From: Marinibacterium anthonyi
GTDB lineage: Bacteria > Pseudomonadota > Alphaproteobacteria > Rhodobacterales > Rhodobacteraceae
Length of the DNA: 64,000 nt
NCBI GenBank assembly: GCA_003217735.2
Contig: CP031587.1
Location: forward strand, 62,001 to 126,000
Reading direction: 5' to 3'
Shown here: in pieces, positions 28,525 to 37,730 of the stretch
How positions within the stretch are numbered: position 1 is the first letter of the stretch
Layout: every line of letters starts with the position of its first letter
Position numbers and translations under genes: made by a program
Notes under the pieces: generated by a model
The model's database searches: none
What the model saw: the letters and a program-made list of their open reading frames with translations, nothing else
Told to the model about the DNA's origin: nothing

Positions 28525-29424
28525 TCACTTGCCCAAGCCCGCCAACAGGTCCTGGATTTCCCGGATCACCGGCCCGGTGGCGTCGCCCAGGCTGTTGCCG
28601 CGGCAGACCGTCACGCTTAGCGTTTCGGTCAGCCGCTTGTGCGCCAGGGGGCGGAACCGCAGCCGCCCGGCTTCGACCTCGGCGCAGACATCGACCCAGG
28701 TCAGGAACCCCAACCCCTTGCCCTGCCTCAGGAAGTTCAAAAGCGCGCCGACGGAATTGCTGCTGAACCGCACCCTCGGGTTGACCCGGACGCTCAGGAT
28801 CTCGGCCAGCAGCCGGGCGTGCATCGACAGCGCGGCGGACGGCAGGCACAGCGGCCAGTCCAGCGCCTCGGCCAGCGTGATCGGCCCGTCCCCGTCCGGC
28901 CCGAACCCCGGCGCATAGACCACGCCCAGCGGGTATTCCTCGCTCTGGATCACCGCCAGCCGCGACAGGCGGGGCATGTTGAAAGCCACGATCAGGTCCA
29001 GGTCCAGCGTTTCCGCCCGGTCGATGATGTCGCGCGTCGTGCCCACTGTCAGGTCCAGTTCGACCGTGCCGTAAAGATGCTCCAGCCGGTCCGCCAATGG
29101 CTGCATCAGCGTCGGCACCAGCCCTTCCATCACGCCGACGCGCAGGTGCAGGACGGTATCGTCTTCCTCGCGCAGGGACCGGGTGAACCGCGCGTCGGCC
29201 TCCATCCAGCGCATCGCCTCGGCCCGCAGCGATTCCCCGGCCGCCGTCAAGGCGACCCCGCTGGAACTGCGCACCAGCAGCGGCGTGCCATAGCTGCGTT
29301 CCAGGATCTGGATCTGTCGGCTTAACGCCGGGGCAGACAGGTTCAGCCGGTCCGCCGCCGCCCGGATCGAATCCGATTGCGACACCACAAGGAAGGACCT
29401 GATTTCACGGGAAAAGGCGGACAT
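28525..29424 (-). CDS. LysR-family regulator of the purine-type cluster
   Basis: A 299-residue LysR regulator: N-terminal winged helix (residues about 4-62, IRSFLVVSQSDSIRAAADRLNLSAPALSRQIQILERSYGTPLLVR) and a periplasmic-binding-like effector domain from about 90. The start at 29424 gives the standard N-terminus; the frame stays open upstream by 85 codons with no family similarity. It is divergent from the deaminase-ABC-amidohydrolase-oxygenase array, with a TTGCA-N8-TGCAA site between them, so it probably activates that array on sensing a purine-like ligand. Confidence 0.9.
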   Translation of the reverse strand: MSAFSREIRSFLVVSQSDSIRAAADRLNLSAPALSRQIQILERSYGTPLLVRSSSGVALTAAGESLRAEAMRWMEADARFTRSLREEDDTVLHLRVGVMEGLVPTLMQPLADRLEHLYGTVELDLTVGTTRDIIDRAETLDLDLIVAFNMPRLSRLAVIQSEEYPLGVVYAPGFGPDGDGPITLAEALDWPLCLPSAALSMHARLLAEILSVRVNPRVRFSSNSVGALLNFLRQGKGLGFLTWVDVCAEVEAGRLRFRPLAHKRLTETLSVTVCRGNSLGDATGPVIREIQDLLAGLGK

Positions 29425-29446
29425 CGGGACCGTGGTGTAAGAATTC

Positions 29447-29464
29447 TTGCAACGCCATGTGCAA
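29447..29464. promoter_or_regulatory. TTGCA-N8-TGCAA dyad, candidate LysR operator
   Basis: Perfect 5-bp arms, 8-nt spacer, in the 103-nt gap between the divergent LysR gene and deaminase gene. The position and T-N11-A-like geometry suit a LysR recognition site. Confidence 0.5.
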
Positions 29465-29527
29465 TTCTTTCTGCTTTTTCGAACAGCGGTCAATCCTCTA
29501 CGGTCCGGGCAACCAGAAGGAACGGCC

Positions 29528-29998
29528 ATGTTCGACGACATTTCTTTGCTGCGGGAAACGATCCGAATTGCGGACAAGGCGAAAGCATCGGGAAACCACC
29601 CCTTCGGTGCGCTGCTCGCGGATGCGGCGGGAAAGATACTGATCACAAAGGGAAATGCCCACGCGACCGAAGGCGGCACCGGGCACGCGGAACTGAACGT
29701 GGCCCGCGAGGCCGCCGCCCGCTACACGCCGGACGTGTTGAAGACCTGTACGCTTTATACCTCGGTCGAACCCTGCAGCATGTGCGCCGGCGGCACCTAC
29801 TGGGCCGGCATCGGCCGGCTGGTCTATGGCATGTCCGAAGCGCGGCTGGCCGAACTGACCGGCGACAACCCCGAGAACCTGACCATGTCGCTGCCCTGCC
29901 GCCAGGTGCTGGCTGCCGGCCAGCGCACCGTCGAGGTGGTGGGCCCATTCCCCGAGCTGGAAGACGAGATCGTCCGCTCTCATGAAGGGTTCTGGTGA
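29528..29998 (+). CDS. Nucleobase deaminase of the guanine/cytidine deaminase fold
   Basis: A 156-residue zinc hydrolase of the CMP/dCMP-type deaminase superfamily. The zinc site is HAELN (His and proton-shuttling Glu, around residue 56) with PCSMCAGG (about 82-89). The length and the C-terminal EIVRSHEGFW, where an aromatic tail closes over the substrate, fit the guanine deaminase (GuaD) branch better than tRNA adenosine deaminase TadA. It is the first gene of the cluster, 35 nt before the receptor gene. The likely reaction is guanine to xanthine; cytosine- or triazine-like substrates remain possible. Confidence 0.85.
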   Translation: MFDDISLLRETIRIADKAKASGNHPFGALLADAAGKILITKGNAHATEGGTGHAELNVAREAAARYTPDVLKTCTLYTSVEPCSMCAGGTYWAGIGRLVYGMSEARLAELTGDNPENLTMSLPCRQVLAAGQRTVEVVGPFPELEDEIVRSHEGFW

Positions 29999-30033
29999 AA
30001 CCGGAATCCGCAAGACCAACAGAGGACCAAGGA

Positions 30034-31017
30034 ATGACCAGATACGTTGCACCCCTGGCGCTTGCGGGCGCGCTTTTGGCCGGCGCGGCCAGCGCGCAGG
30101 ACAAGGTGACCTATCAGCTTGACTGGCTGCCGGGCGGGGACAAGGCGCCGATCTATGTCTGCATTGCAGAAGGGTTCTGCGCCGATGCGGGCCTGGACGT
30201 GACCATCGAACCGGGCCGCGGGTCGTCCGAGGCGATCACCAAGATCGCCACCGGGACGTCCGACATCGGCAGCGCCGGGATCGAGGCGCTGATGGCCGCC
30301 CGCGCCACCGAGAACGTGCCGGTGACCGCGGTGATGAACATCTTCAACACCGGTCCGCATGCCTTCTACACCACCGCCGACACCGGCATCGCCTCGATCA
30401 CCGATGTGAAGGGCAAGAAGATCGCCACATCGCCCTTCACCTCGTCCAACGTCTTCCTGCCGCTGGTGCTGGAGGAAAACGGCATGTCCGAGGATGACAT
30501 CACGCTGACCAAGGCCGATCCCGGCGCATTGGGGCCGTTGCTGATGACCGGTCAGGCCGATGCGATCATCGCCTGGCTGACGGACGTGTCGCGTTACACC
30601 GGCCAGGCCGAGGAAGCGGGCAAGGAGATCGTGATCCTGCCCTGGGCCGATGCGGGGCTGGAACTCTATTCGGCATCGCTCGTCGCCTCGGACACGTTCC
30701 TGGCCGAACGCCCCGATGTGGCCCGCCGCTTTCTGGCCGCCTTCAGGCAGTCGCTGCAATTCGCCTACGACAACCCCGACAAGGCCGCCGAAGCGGTTGC
30801 CGCCGTGGTGCCCGAACTGTCCGCCGAGGACGTCAAGGGATCCTGGCTCGACGCGTCGAAACTGGCCTTCAACGAGGTCACGGACGAATACGGGCTGGGC
30901 ACGCTGGACGCCGACCGGCTGGCGGCCACCTGGGCGCGCGTGGCGGAAAGCCAGGGGCTGGACCCGTCCTCGCTGGACCCCGAGACGATCGTCGATCGCT
31001 CGTTCATGTCGGAGTGA
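30034..31017 (+). CDS. ABC transporter solute receptor, NMT1/SsuA-like
   Basis: A 327-residue periplasmic binding protein with a clear signal peptide (cleavage after GAASA, about residue 21). The mature start [27 protein letters not shown] is typical of the NMT1/THI5-like clan that binds pyrimidine and thiamine precursors, nitrate or sulfonates. Gly/Ser-rich substrate-phosphate-type loops [22 protein letters not shown] follow. Four nt separate it from the ATPase gene. Given the two flanking deaminases, a purine or related heterocycle is the likely ligand. Confidence 0.88.
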   Translation: MTRYVAPLALAGALLAGAASAQDKVTYQLDWLPGGDKAPIYVCIAEGFCADAGLDVTIEPGRGSSEAITKIATGTSDIGSAGIEALMAARATENVPVTAVMNIFNTGPHAFYTTADTGIASITDVKGKKIATSPFTSSNVFLPLVLEENGMSEDDITLTKADPGALGPLLMTGQADAIIAWLTDVSRYTGQAEEAGKEIVILPWADAGLELYSASLVASDTFLAERPDVARRFLAAFRQSLQFAYDNPDKAAEAVAAVVPELSAEDVKGSWLDASKLAFNEVTDEYGLGTLDADRLAATWARVAESQGLDPSSLDPETIVDRSFMSE

Positions 31018-31021
31018 TCGG

Positions 31022-31801
31022 GTGGCGCTGGTCAAGGATGCCATAAGCTTTGAAGGTGTCGGTCAGACGTTTCTGACCGACACCGGGCCGCTGACCGCGT
31101 TGAAAGGCGTGTCGCTGTCGCTGGACCAGCACGAATTCGTCGCGGTCCTGGGGCCTTCGGGTTGCGGCAAGTCCACGTTGTTGCGGCTGACCGCCGGGCT
31201 GATGAGGCCGACGAAGGGCCGCGTCCGGGTCTTTGGCAAAGAGGTCGACGGGCCGCGCGACGACGTCGGCATCGTGTTCCAGAACGCCACCCTGCTGCCC
31301 TGGGCCAATGTCGAGGACAACGTGGTTTTCCCCGCCAAACACATGCGCGGCAAGGTCGACGCCAAGGACCGCGACCAGGCCCGCCGGATCATCGCCACCG
31401 TGGGCCTGGACGGGTTTGAAAAACGCCTGCCCGGAGAGCTGTCGGGCGGCATGCAGCAACGTGTCGGCATCGCCCGCGCGCTGTTCCTGAACCCCGATAT
31501 CCTGTTGATGGACGAACCCTTTTCGGCGCTCGACGCGCTGACCCGCGACGCCATGGGGTTCGAATTGCTGCGCCTCTGGCAGGCCAGCCCCAAGACGGTG
31601 ATGTTCATCACCCATTCCATTCCCGAGGCCGTCCTGCTGGCCGACCGCGTCGTCGTGATGAGCAATCGCCCCGGCGCCGCCATCGCCGACCTGCCCGTTC
31701 CGCTGGGGCGCCCGCGCGACGAACATTCCCTGCGCACGCCCGAGATGCAGGATTACATGGCCCATCTGCGCGGGCTGCTGATCCACAAGGAAGTCGCCTG
31801 A
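31022..31801 (+). CDS. ABC transporter ATP-binding protein (SsuB/TauB type)
   Basis: A 259-residue nucleotide-binding subunit. Walker A is [16 protein letters not shown] (about residues 42-57), the Q-loop is in [14 protein letters not shown], the signature is [15 protein letters not shown] and Walker B is [12 protein letters not shown], with the switch His in [10 protein letters not shown]. Translation starts at GTG 31022; GGAG lies 7 nt upstream within the receptor gene's last codons. Its stop overlaps the permease start (TGATG), so the two are translationally coupled. Confidence 0.93.
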   Translation: MALVKDAISFEGVGQTFLTDTGPLTALKGVSLSLDQHEFVAVLGPSGCGKSTLLRLTAGLMRPTKGRVRVFGKEVDGPRDDVGIVFQNATLLPWANVEDNVVFPAKHMRGKVDAKDRDQARRIIATVGLDGFEKRLPGELSGGMQQRVGIARALFLNPDILLMDEPFSALDALTRDAMGFELLRLWQASPKTVMFITHSIPEAVLLADRVVVMSNRPGAAIADLPVPLGRPRDEHSLRTPEMQDYMAHLRGLLIHKEVA

Positions 31802-32652
31802 TGTCGGCCGAAACCGAAACCGCGCCCAAATCCGCGCCCGAATCCGCGGCCGAAACCGCCGATCTGCCGAACGTGACGCTGTCGGAACGGCTGGTCCGGA
31901 TGCCGGTGGTTCTGCCGCTGTTCACCTTCCTGTCGGTGCTGGTTCTGTGGGAGGCCGGGACGCGGCTTTTCGCCGTGCCCAGCTACATCCTGCCCGCGCC
32001 GTCGCGCATTCTTACCGGCTTTGGCGCCGTCGATTTCGCCCGTTGGATGGCGCACATCTGGGCGACCCTGCGCGTGGCGCTGATGGGCTATGGCGCGGCG
32101 ATCCTGATCTCGCTGCCCATCGCTATCGGCCTTGCAAAATCCCGTCTTCTCAGCCGGGCGCTTTATCCGCTGCTGGTGGTGATCCAGTCCGTCCCGGTCG
32201 TCGCTGTCGCGCCCATCATCATCGTCGTGCTTGGCACCAACGACGCCCCGCGCGTTGTGATCACATTCATGATCTCGTTCTTCCCGCTGGTCGTGTCGAT
32301 GACCACCGGCCTGATGGCCACCCCACCCGAACTGATCGAACTCTCGCGTTCCTTGCGCGCCCCCCAGCACCGCGAAATCACCCAGATCCGCCTGCCCTAC
32401 GCCACGCCCTACATCTTCTCGGGGCTCAAGATATCGATCACGCTGGCCGTCATCGGCGCCGTGGTCGCCGAATTCGTGGCCGCCGAGAAGGGGTTGGGCT
32501 ATTTCATCCAGTTCTCGACCTCGATGTTCAAACTGCCCCAGGCCTGGGCCGGGCTTACCATCCTTGTCGCCCTGTCGCTGATCCTGTTCCAGGCGGTCAG
32601 CCTGATCCAGCGCCTGTTCTTCCCCTGGTCCCTGCCGAAAGCCGCCAAATGA
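31801..32652 (+). CDS. ABC transporter permease (SsuC/TauC type)
   Basis: A 283-residue permease with about six membrane helices after a roughly 35-residue hydrophilic Ala/Glu/Pro-rich N-terminal tail. The EAA loop that contacts the ATPase is visible as ELIELSRSLRAPQHREITQIRLPYATPYIFSGLK (about 180-213). The pair with the SsuB-like ATPase and NMT1-like receptor makes a complete importer. Its end overlaps the amidohydrolase start by 4 nt (ATGA). Confidence 0.92.
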   Translation: MSAETETAPKSAPESAAETADLPNVTLSERLVRMPVVLPLFTFLSVLVLWEAGTRLFAVPSYILPAPSRILTGFGAVDFARWMAHIWATLRVALMGYGAAILISLPIAIGLAKSRLLSRALYPLLVVIQSVPVVAVAPIIIVVLGTNDAPRVVITFMISFFPLVVSMTTGLMATPPELIELSRSLRAPQHREITQIRLPYATPYIFSGLKISITLAVIGAVVAEFVAAEKGLGYFIQFSTSMFKLPQAWAGLTILVALSLILFQAVSLIQRLFFPWSLPKAAK

Positions 32653-34016
32653 CGACTGTGATCACAAATATCGCCCACGGTTGGACCGGTGACGCCGCCG
32701 GAACACGGTTGACCGGCGCCATCCGCATCGAAGGCGGCATCATCACCGATACGGGCGACCTTGCGCCGCGCCCCGGCGAAAAGGTCATCGACGCCACCGG
32801 CTGCGTCGTCACCCCGGGGCTGGTGAACACCCACCACCACCTTTTCCAATCGGTCCTCAAGGGTCTTGCCATGAACGAAGGGCTGGATGTCTGGCTGGCC
32901 CAGGTGCCCTACCGCTACTGGCCGCAGCTCGACGAGGAAACGCTGCGCATCTCCGCCCGCATCGGCCTTACCGAACTGGCCCTGACCGGCGCCACCACCG
33001 TCTGCGACCACCATTACCTTTTCCCCGATGCCTACGATTACGACCCGGCCGAAGTGCTCTTTGACGAGGCTGGCAAGCTGGGCCTGCGTTTTGTGCTGGC
33101 CCGGGGCGGCATGACAAGGGGACGCAATTTCGGCGACCCGACCATCCCGCCGTCGCCCAACGAACCGCTCGGGGATTTCCTCGACGGGCTCAACCGCGCC
33201 GCCACCCGCTGGCACGACCCGTCCGACATGGCGATGACCCGGCTCGCCTGCGCCCCGACGACGCCCAATTTCAACGTCACCCCCGACGAGTTGGTGGAAA
33301 TCGGCCAGGAAGCCCGCCGTCTGGGTCTGCGCCTGCATTGCCACCTGTCGGAAAACGGCGGTTACGCGGCTCATACGCTGAAGACCTTCGGCAAACGCCC
33401 CGTCCCCTGGCTGGCCGACAAGGGTTGGCTGGGCGATGACGTCTGGTTCGCCCACCTGGTCGACCTGACGCCTGACGAGGTCGCGATGCTGGCCGAAACC
33501 GGCTCCGCCATGGCCCATTGCCCGCAGGCCAACGCGCGGCTCGGCTCTGGCGTGGCGCCCGCGCCGGCGCTGCACGCGCTTGGGGGCACCGTGTCGCTGG
33601 CGGTCGATGGCGCGGGGGCGAACGAGGCGGCGGATATGTCCATGGCGCTGTATTCCGCCTTCGCCATCCAGCGCGCCACCTCAGGTGTGGGCGCTGTCGA
33701 TGTCGCCACCATCATCCACTGGGCCACAATGGGCGGCGCCAAGGCCCTGGGCATTCCCGGCATTGGCCGGATTGCCCCCGGCATGGCCGCCGACATCACG
33801 CTGTTCGACCTTGCCAGCCCCCGCACCTTCGGCCTGCACGATCCGGCCCTTGCCCCTGTTGTCAGCGCGGCGGCCAATGTCCGCCATTCCTTCGTCGCCG
33901 GTCGCCAGATCGTGCGCGACGGCGCGTTGCCGGGACTTGACCTTGAAACCCTCGCCGACGACGCTCGTCACGTCATCGCCCGTCTGTCCAGGACATCACG
34001 GACCCAATACGCCTGA
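32649..34016 (+). CDS. 8-oxoguanine deaminase-like amidohydrolase
   Basis: A 455-residue amidohydrolase-superfamily deaminase (subtype III, one metal). The metal ligands are visible: HxH in GLVNTHHHLFQSVLKG (62-64 region), His in LHCHLSENGGYAAH, His in GSAMAHCPQANARLGSG and the catalytic Asp in LAVDGAGANE. The HLSENG and CPQANARLGSG signatures match the 8-oxoguanine deaminase / hydroxy-triazine aminohydrolase group rather than adenosine deaminase. The product from 8-oxoguanine would be urate. It overlaps the permease gene (ATGA), so uptake and deamination are tightly coupled. Isoguanine- or triazine-type substrates are alternatives. Confidence 0.85.
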   Translation: MTTVITNIAHGWTGDAAGTRLTGAIRIEGGIITDTGDLAPRPGEKVIDATGCVVTPGLVNTHHHLFQSVLKGLAMNEGLDVWLAQVPYRYWPQLDEETLRISARIGLTELALTGATTVCDHHYLFPDAYDYDPAEVLFDEAGKLGLRFVLARGGMTRGRNFGDPTIPPSPNEPLGDFLDGLNRAATRWHDPSDMAMTRLACAPTTPNFNVTPDELVEIGQEARRLGLRLHCHLSENGGYAAHTLKTFGKRPVPWLADKGWLGDDVWFAHLVDLTPDEVAMLAETGSAMAHCPQANARLGSGVAPAPALHALGGTVSLAVDGAGANEAADMSMALYSAFAIQRATSGVGAVDVATIIHWATMGGAKALGIPGIGRIAPGMAADITLFDLASPRTFGLHDPALAPVVSAAANVRHSFVAGRQIVRDGALPGLDLETLADDARHVIARLSRTSRTQYA

Positions 34017-34092
34017 CGACCCCCCGGAGTAGAAGCTGTCAGCGCCACCCCGGCGTCGGTCATTGCTCCCCTTATCTCAAGGAGACCAAACC

Positions 34093-35085
34093 ATGACTGA
34101 AAAGACCTACGACCTGGCCGAACTGAACCGGGAAACCGGCATCGGCGGATACGGAGAAGATGTCGAACGGGATATCCCGCAGATCGACATGTCGGATTAT
34201 TTCAACCGCAAGGAAGAGATCACCGATGCCCTGTGGGACGCCGCCACCGGCATCGGGTTCTTTCAGCTGACGGGCCACGGCATTCCGCAGACCCTGATCG
34301 ACGACGCCTTCGCGCTGTCGGCCGGGTTCTTCGACCTCGCCCCGGAAACCAAGGAGAAATACCCGCTGAAGCCCGGCACCAACGCGGGATGGGAATACAT
34401 GGCGCAGGTGCGCCCTTCGACCGGGACAGCCGATCGCAAGGAAAGCTATCAGATCACCCTGCCCCGCATGCGGGACCTCTGGCCCACGGGCGAAGAGCTG
34501 TTCGGCTTCAAGGAGACCATGCTGGCCTTCGAACGTCACAACTGGGCCGTGGCGATGAAGGTGCTGGAATGCTTTGCCACCCGGCTGGATTTCAAGCCGG
34601 GCACCTTCACCGAGGGCCACAATCCCGACACGCCGGAATATCAATCGACCCTGCGGCTGATCCATTACCTCGGGATGGAAGACGCCAAGCCCGAGGATTT
34701 CAAGTTCTGGCGGGCCGGGGCGCATACGGATTTCGACTGCCTCACGCTGCTGCACCAGAAGCAGGGCCAGGGCGGGCTGCAGCTGTGCCCCGGCAAGGAC
34801 GAGAAGGGGCGCGCGACCCAATGGACCGACGTGCCCCCGCTGGGCGGTGTGATCACATGCAACATCGGCGACATGCTGATGCGCTGGTCGGACGACAAGC
34901 TGCTGTCGAACCTGCACCGGGTGCGCATGCCCAAGCCCGAAGAATACCTTGGGCCGCGCTATTCCATCGCCTATTTCGCCCAGGCCAACATGGATACGCT
35001 GCTGGCCGGGCCGGAAGGCAAGTACGAGCCGATGACCGGCCACGATTACATCCAGATGCGGCTGGGTGCGAACTTCAGGAAATGA
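34093..35085 (+). CDS. Isopenicillin N synthase-family Fe(II)/2-oxoglutarate oxygenase
   Basis: A 330-residue non-heme iron oxygenase. The N-terminal DIOX_N segment is IPQIDMSDYFN...GFFQLTGHGIP (about 32-78). The facial triad is visible as AHTDFDCLTLL (His and Asp near 212) and SNLHRVRMP (distal His near 280), with the 2OG-binding Arg and Ser in PRYSIAYFAQ. The fold includes plant ACC-oxidase-like, gibberellin and uncharacterised bacterial enzymes. Start ATG 34093 follows AAGGAGACC. It is last in the purine-type array, 76 nt after the amidohydrolase. It may hydroxylate or demethylate the imported heterocycle; the substrate is unknown. Confidence 0.85.
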   Translation: MTEKTYDLAELNRETGIGGYGEDVERDIPQIDMSDYFNRKEEITDALWDAATGIGFFQLTGHGIPQTLIDDAFALSAGFFDLAPETKEKYPLKPGTNAGWEYMAQVRPSTGTADRKESYQITLPRMRDLWPTGEELFGFKETMLAFERHNWAVAMKVLECFATRLDFKPGTFTEGHNPDTPEYQSTLRLIHYLGMEDAKPEDFKFWRAGAHTDFDCLTLLHQKQGQGGLQLCPGKDEKGRATQWTDVPPLGGVITCNIGDMLMRWSDDKLLSNLHRVRMPKPEEYLGPRYSIAYFAQANMDTLLAGPEGKYEPMTGHDYIQMRLGANFRK

Positions 35086-35091
35086 ACCTTG

Positions 35092-35115
35092 CGCGCGGGG
35101 GCTGCCCCCCGCGCG
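35092..35115. terminator. Bidirectional hairpin between convergent oxygenase and uxuA genes
   Basis: Perfect 10-bp arms CGCGCGGGGG (35092-35101) and CCCCCGCGCG (35106-35115) with a 4-nt loop fill the gap between the two stop codons. No long U tract is present. Confidence 0.65.
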
Positions 35116-36291
35116 TCACCCCGCGTGGGCCAGTCCGGCGATCACGCCGCGCAATTCTGCCAGCCCGCGCATCCGCCCGATCAGCGGATAGCCCGGGTGG
35201 GTCTTGCGGGTCAGGTCCCCCAGCAACGCATGGCCATGATCGGGACGGAAGGGGATTTCCCTGCCGCCCCCGGCCTTTCGCCTGCGGTCTTCGGCCATCA
35301 GCGCCGCGACCAGGGCGACCATGTCCGTGCCGCCCTCCAGATGCGCGGCTTCCTGGAAGGATCCGTCGGGTTCCCTGGCCACGTTGCGCAGGTGGGCAAA
35401 GTGGATCCGGTCGGCGAACCGCGCGGCGATGGCCGGCACGTCGTTGGCCGGGTTGGCGCCCAGCGACCCGGAACACAGCGTCAGACCGTTCGCCGGGCTG
35501 TCCTGCATCGCCATGATCGCGGCGATGTCGTCTGCGCAGGACACGATCCGGGGCAGGCCCAGCAATGGGCGCGGCGGGTCGTCGGGATGCACGCAAAGCC
35601 CGATGCCCAGGTCTTCCGCCGTCGGAACCACCTCGGCCAGGAATCGCGCGAAACTGGCGCGCAGGTCGTCGGCGGTAAAGCCCTGCCAGGGCGCAAGCGC
35701 GGTTCGCAGGCTGTCGGTGTCATAGCGCGCATAGGCGCCGGGCAGGCCGGCCATGATCGCGGTCAGCAGTCGGGCGCGTTCCGCCTCGTCCGCTGCGCAT
35801 GCCCAGTCTTCGGCGGCTTGCAGGACCTCGGGCGAATAATCGTCTTCGGCCCCGGGACGGCCCAGCATGTGAACCTCGAACCCGGCCATTTCCACCTGTG
35901 AAAACCGCAAAGCATGGCCGCCCGCGGGCAGGGGCGTGTCCAGGCGCGTGCGGGTCCAGTCCAGCAGCGGCATGAAGTTGTAACAGACCGTGGTCACCCC
36001 TTCGGCGGCCAGATGGGCCAGCGATTGCCGGTAGTTGGCGAACAGCCGGTCCAGGTCCCCGGCGCCGCGCTTGATGTCTTCGTGCACGGGCAGGCTTTCG
36101 ACCACGGCCCAGTGCATCTGCCCTGGCGCATTTGTGATCACAGCCTTGCGGGCGGCAATCGCGTCCCGCGGCCAGACCTCGCCATAGGGGATTTCGTGCA
36201 GGGCCGTCACGATGCCCTTTGCCCCGGTCTGGGCGATCTCGGCGAGCGAGATATCGTCCAGCGGGCCGAACCAGCGCCAGGTTTCGATCAT
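35116..36291 (-). CDS. uxuA: Mannonate dehydratase
   Basis: Dehydrates D-mannonate to 2-keto-3-deoxygluconate in the glucuronate pathway. It is 391 residues, the normal UxuA size, starting METWRWFGPLDDISLAEIAQTGAKGIVTALH after Ile. Further motifs are CYNFMPLLDWTRT near residue 108, IGLCVHPDDPPRPLLGLPRIV and the metal-site FRPDHGHALLGD near the C-terminus, followed by GYPLIGRMRGLAELRGV. The ATG at 36291 overlaps the uxuB stop by 4 nt. It is the final gene of the uxaC-dctPQM-kdgF-kduI-kduD-uxuB-uxuA array. Confidence 0.96.
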   Translation of the reverse strand: MIETWRWFGPLDDISLAEIAQTGAKGIVTALHEIPYGEVWPRDAIAARKAVITNAPGQMHWAVVESLPVHEDIKRGAGDLDRLFANYRQSLAHLAAEGVTTVCYNFMPLLDWTRTRLDTPLPAGGHALRFSQVEMAGFEVHMLGRPGAEDDYSPEVLQAAEDWACAADEAERARLLTAIMAGLPGAYARYDTDSLRTALAPWQGFTADDLRASFARFLAEVVPTAEDLGIGLCVHPDDPPRPLLGLPRIVSCADDIAAIMAMQDSPANGLTLCSGSLGANPANDVPAIAARFADRIHFAHLRNVAREPDGSFQEAAHLEGGTDMVALVAALMAEDRRRKAGGGREIPFRPDHGHALLGDLTRKTHPGYPLIGRMRGLAELRGVIAGLAHAG

Positions 36292-37730
36292 GCGACGATC
36301 TCCTCGACAGAGGCCTTGGCCCCCTTGTCCAGCAAATGGGACAATGCTTCGGAAATGGGACACTCCAGCGCGGCGGCCAGATCGGCGGGAAACACCTCGG
36401 TCACGGCCAGCAGCGCGCGGGCCTTGCCTTCAGGGTCTCCGGCCCCGTCCCAGGCCGCCTTGAGCCGGTCGGCCAGCGGGTCGCGCACGTCGATCGGCTG
36501 ACCCTGTTCGTCGACCCCGCCGACGTAGCGCATCCACCCCGCCACGGCGAGCATCAGGCCCGGACTTTGCCGCCCGTCCGCCAGGTTATCCGACAGCGTG
36601 CCCAGGATCCGCTGGGGCAGCTTCTGCGAGCCGTCCATGGCGATCTGCCAGGTGCGGTGACGGATCGACGGGTTGCGGTAGCGGTCCAGCAATGCGGCGC
36701 AATAGGCGGGCAGGTCCTCGCCCTCGGGCTGATCCAGCGTCGGGACGATCTCGGTAGACCAGAGCCTCTGGCACAGCGCCGCAAAGGCCGGGTCGGCGAC
36801 GGTTTCGGCGATGGCCTCGTACCCCGCCAGGTAGCCCAGGTAGGCCAGCGTCGAATGGGTCCCGTTGAGACAGCGCAGCTTCATCGTCTCGTGCGCCTCG
36901 ACCGAATTCACCATCTGCGCCCCGGCCTTGTCCCAGGCGGGGCGGCCGGTGGGAAACCGGTCCTCGATCACCCATTGGCGAAAGGGTTCGTGCTGCACGC
37001 AAGCGGGGTCGTCATAGCCCTGCGCGGACTCCAGCGCGGCGATGTCTTCGGGCGTGGTGGCCGGGGTGATCCGGTCGACCATCGTGGCGGGAAAGGCGAC
37101 CTGCGTTTCGATCCACTCGGCCAGGGCCGTATCGCGGGCGCGGGCGAAGTCCAGCACCAGGCCGCGCAGAAGCGGGCCGTTGGACGGCAGGTTGTCACAG
37201 GTCAGCACGGTGAAGGGCGCGGTTCCGGCGGCGCGGCGGCGGGCCAGCGACTCGACGATGAAACCCACGGCGGACCGGGGATCGCCACCGGTCAGGTCGT
37301 GCGCGATGTCGGGATGGGCCAGGTTCAGCCGCCCGTTGGCCGGGTTATGGGCATAGCCCTTCTCGGTCACCGTCAGTGACACGATCCGGGTCTCGGGCGC
37401 GGTCATCGCGGCCAGCACCGCCTCGGGGTCTTCGGGCGCGACAAGCACGTCGACGATTGAGCCGATGACCCGGTATTCGGCCCCCTCGGGCGCCAACGTC
37501 ACCGAGGTATAGGCGCAGCCCTGTGGCACCAGCTGGTCGCGGGCCGTGGGGCTTTTCAGGGATACGGCGATGATGCCCCAATCGCCGGGTTCGGCCTGCA
37601 TGGCGTCGGCGGTGTAGACCGCGTTGAACGCCCGGAAAAAGGCGCCGGGACCCAGGTGGACGATGCCGGGACGCGGGACAGGGCCGGTCCGGGAAAGACG
37701 ATCAGCGGGCAAGCCATCCTCCGTCGACAT
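36288..37730 (-). CDS. uxuB: Fructuronate reductase (mannitol dehydrogenase family)
   Basis: NAD-dependent reduction of D-fructuronate to D-mannonate. It is 480 residues in the polyol-specific long-chain dehydrogenase family. The Rossmann motif is IVHLGPGAFFRAFNAVYTAD near residue 23; the catalytic Lys and Asn are in the TMKLRCLNGTHSTLAYLGYLAG stretch (about 280), and TCDNLPSNGPLLRG lies near residue 180. The family also holds mannitol, altronate and arabinitol dehydrogenases, but the place between kduD and uxuA supports fructuronate. It overlaps kduD by 29 nt and uxuA by 4 nt. Confidence 0.92.
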   Translation of the reverse strand: MSTEDGLPADRLSRTGPVPRPGIVHLGPGAFFRAFNAVYTADAMQAEPGDWGIIAVSLKSPTARDQLVPQGCAYTSVTLAPEGAEYRVIGSIVDVLVAPEDPEAVLAAMTAPETRIVSLTVTEKGYAHNPANGRLNLAHPDIAHDLTGGDPRSAVGFIVESLARRRAAGTAPFTVLTCDNLPSNGPLLRGLVLDFARARDTALAEWIETQVAFPATMVDRITPATTPEDIAALESAQGYDDPACVQHEPFRQWVIEDRFPTGRPAWDKAGAQMVNSVEAHETMKLRCLNGTHSTLAYLGYLAGYEAIAETVADPAFAALCQRLWSTEIVPTLDQPEGEDLPAYCAALLDRYRNPSIRHRTWQIAMDGSQKLPQRILGTLSDNLADGRQSPGLMLAVAGWMRYVGGVDEQGQPIDVRDPLADRLKAAWDGAGDPEGKARALLAVTEVFPADLAAALECPISEALSHLLDKGAKASVEEIVA

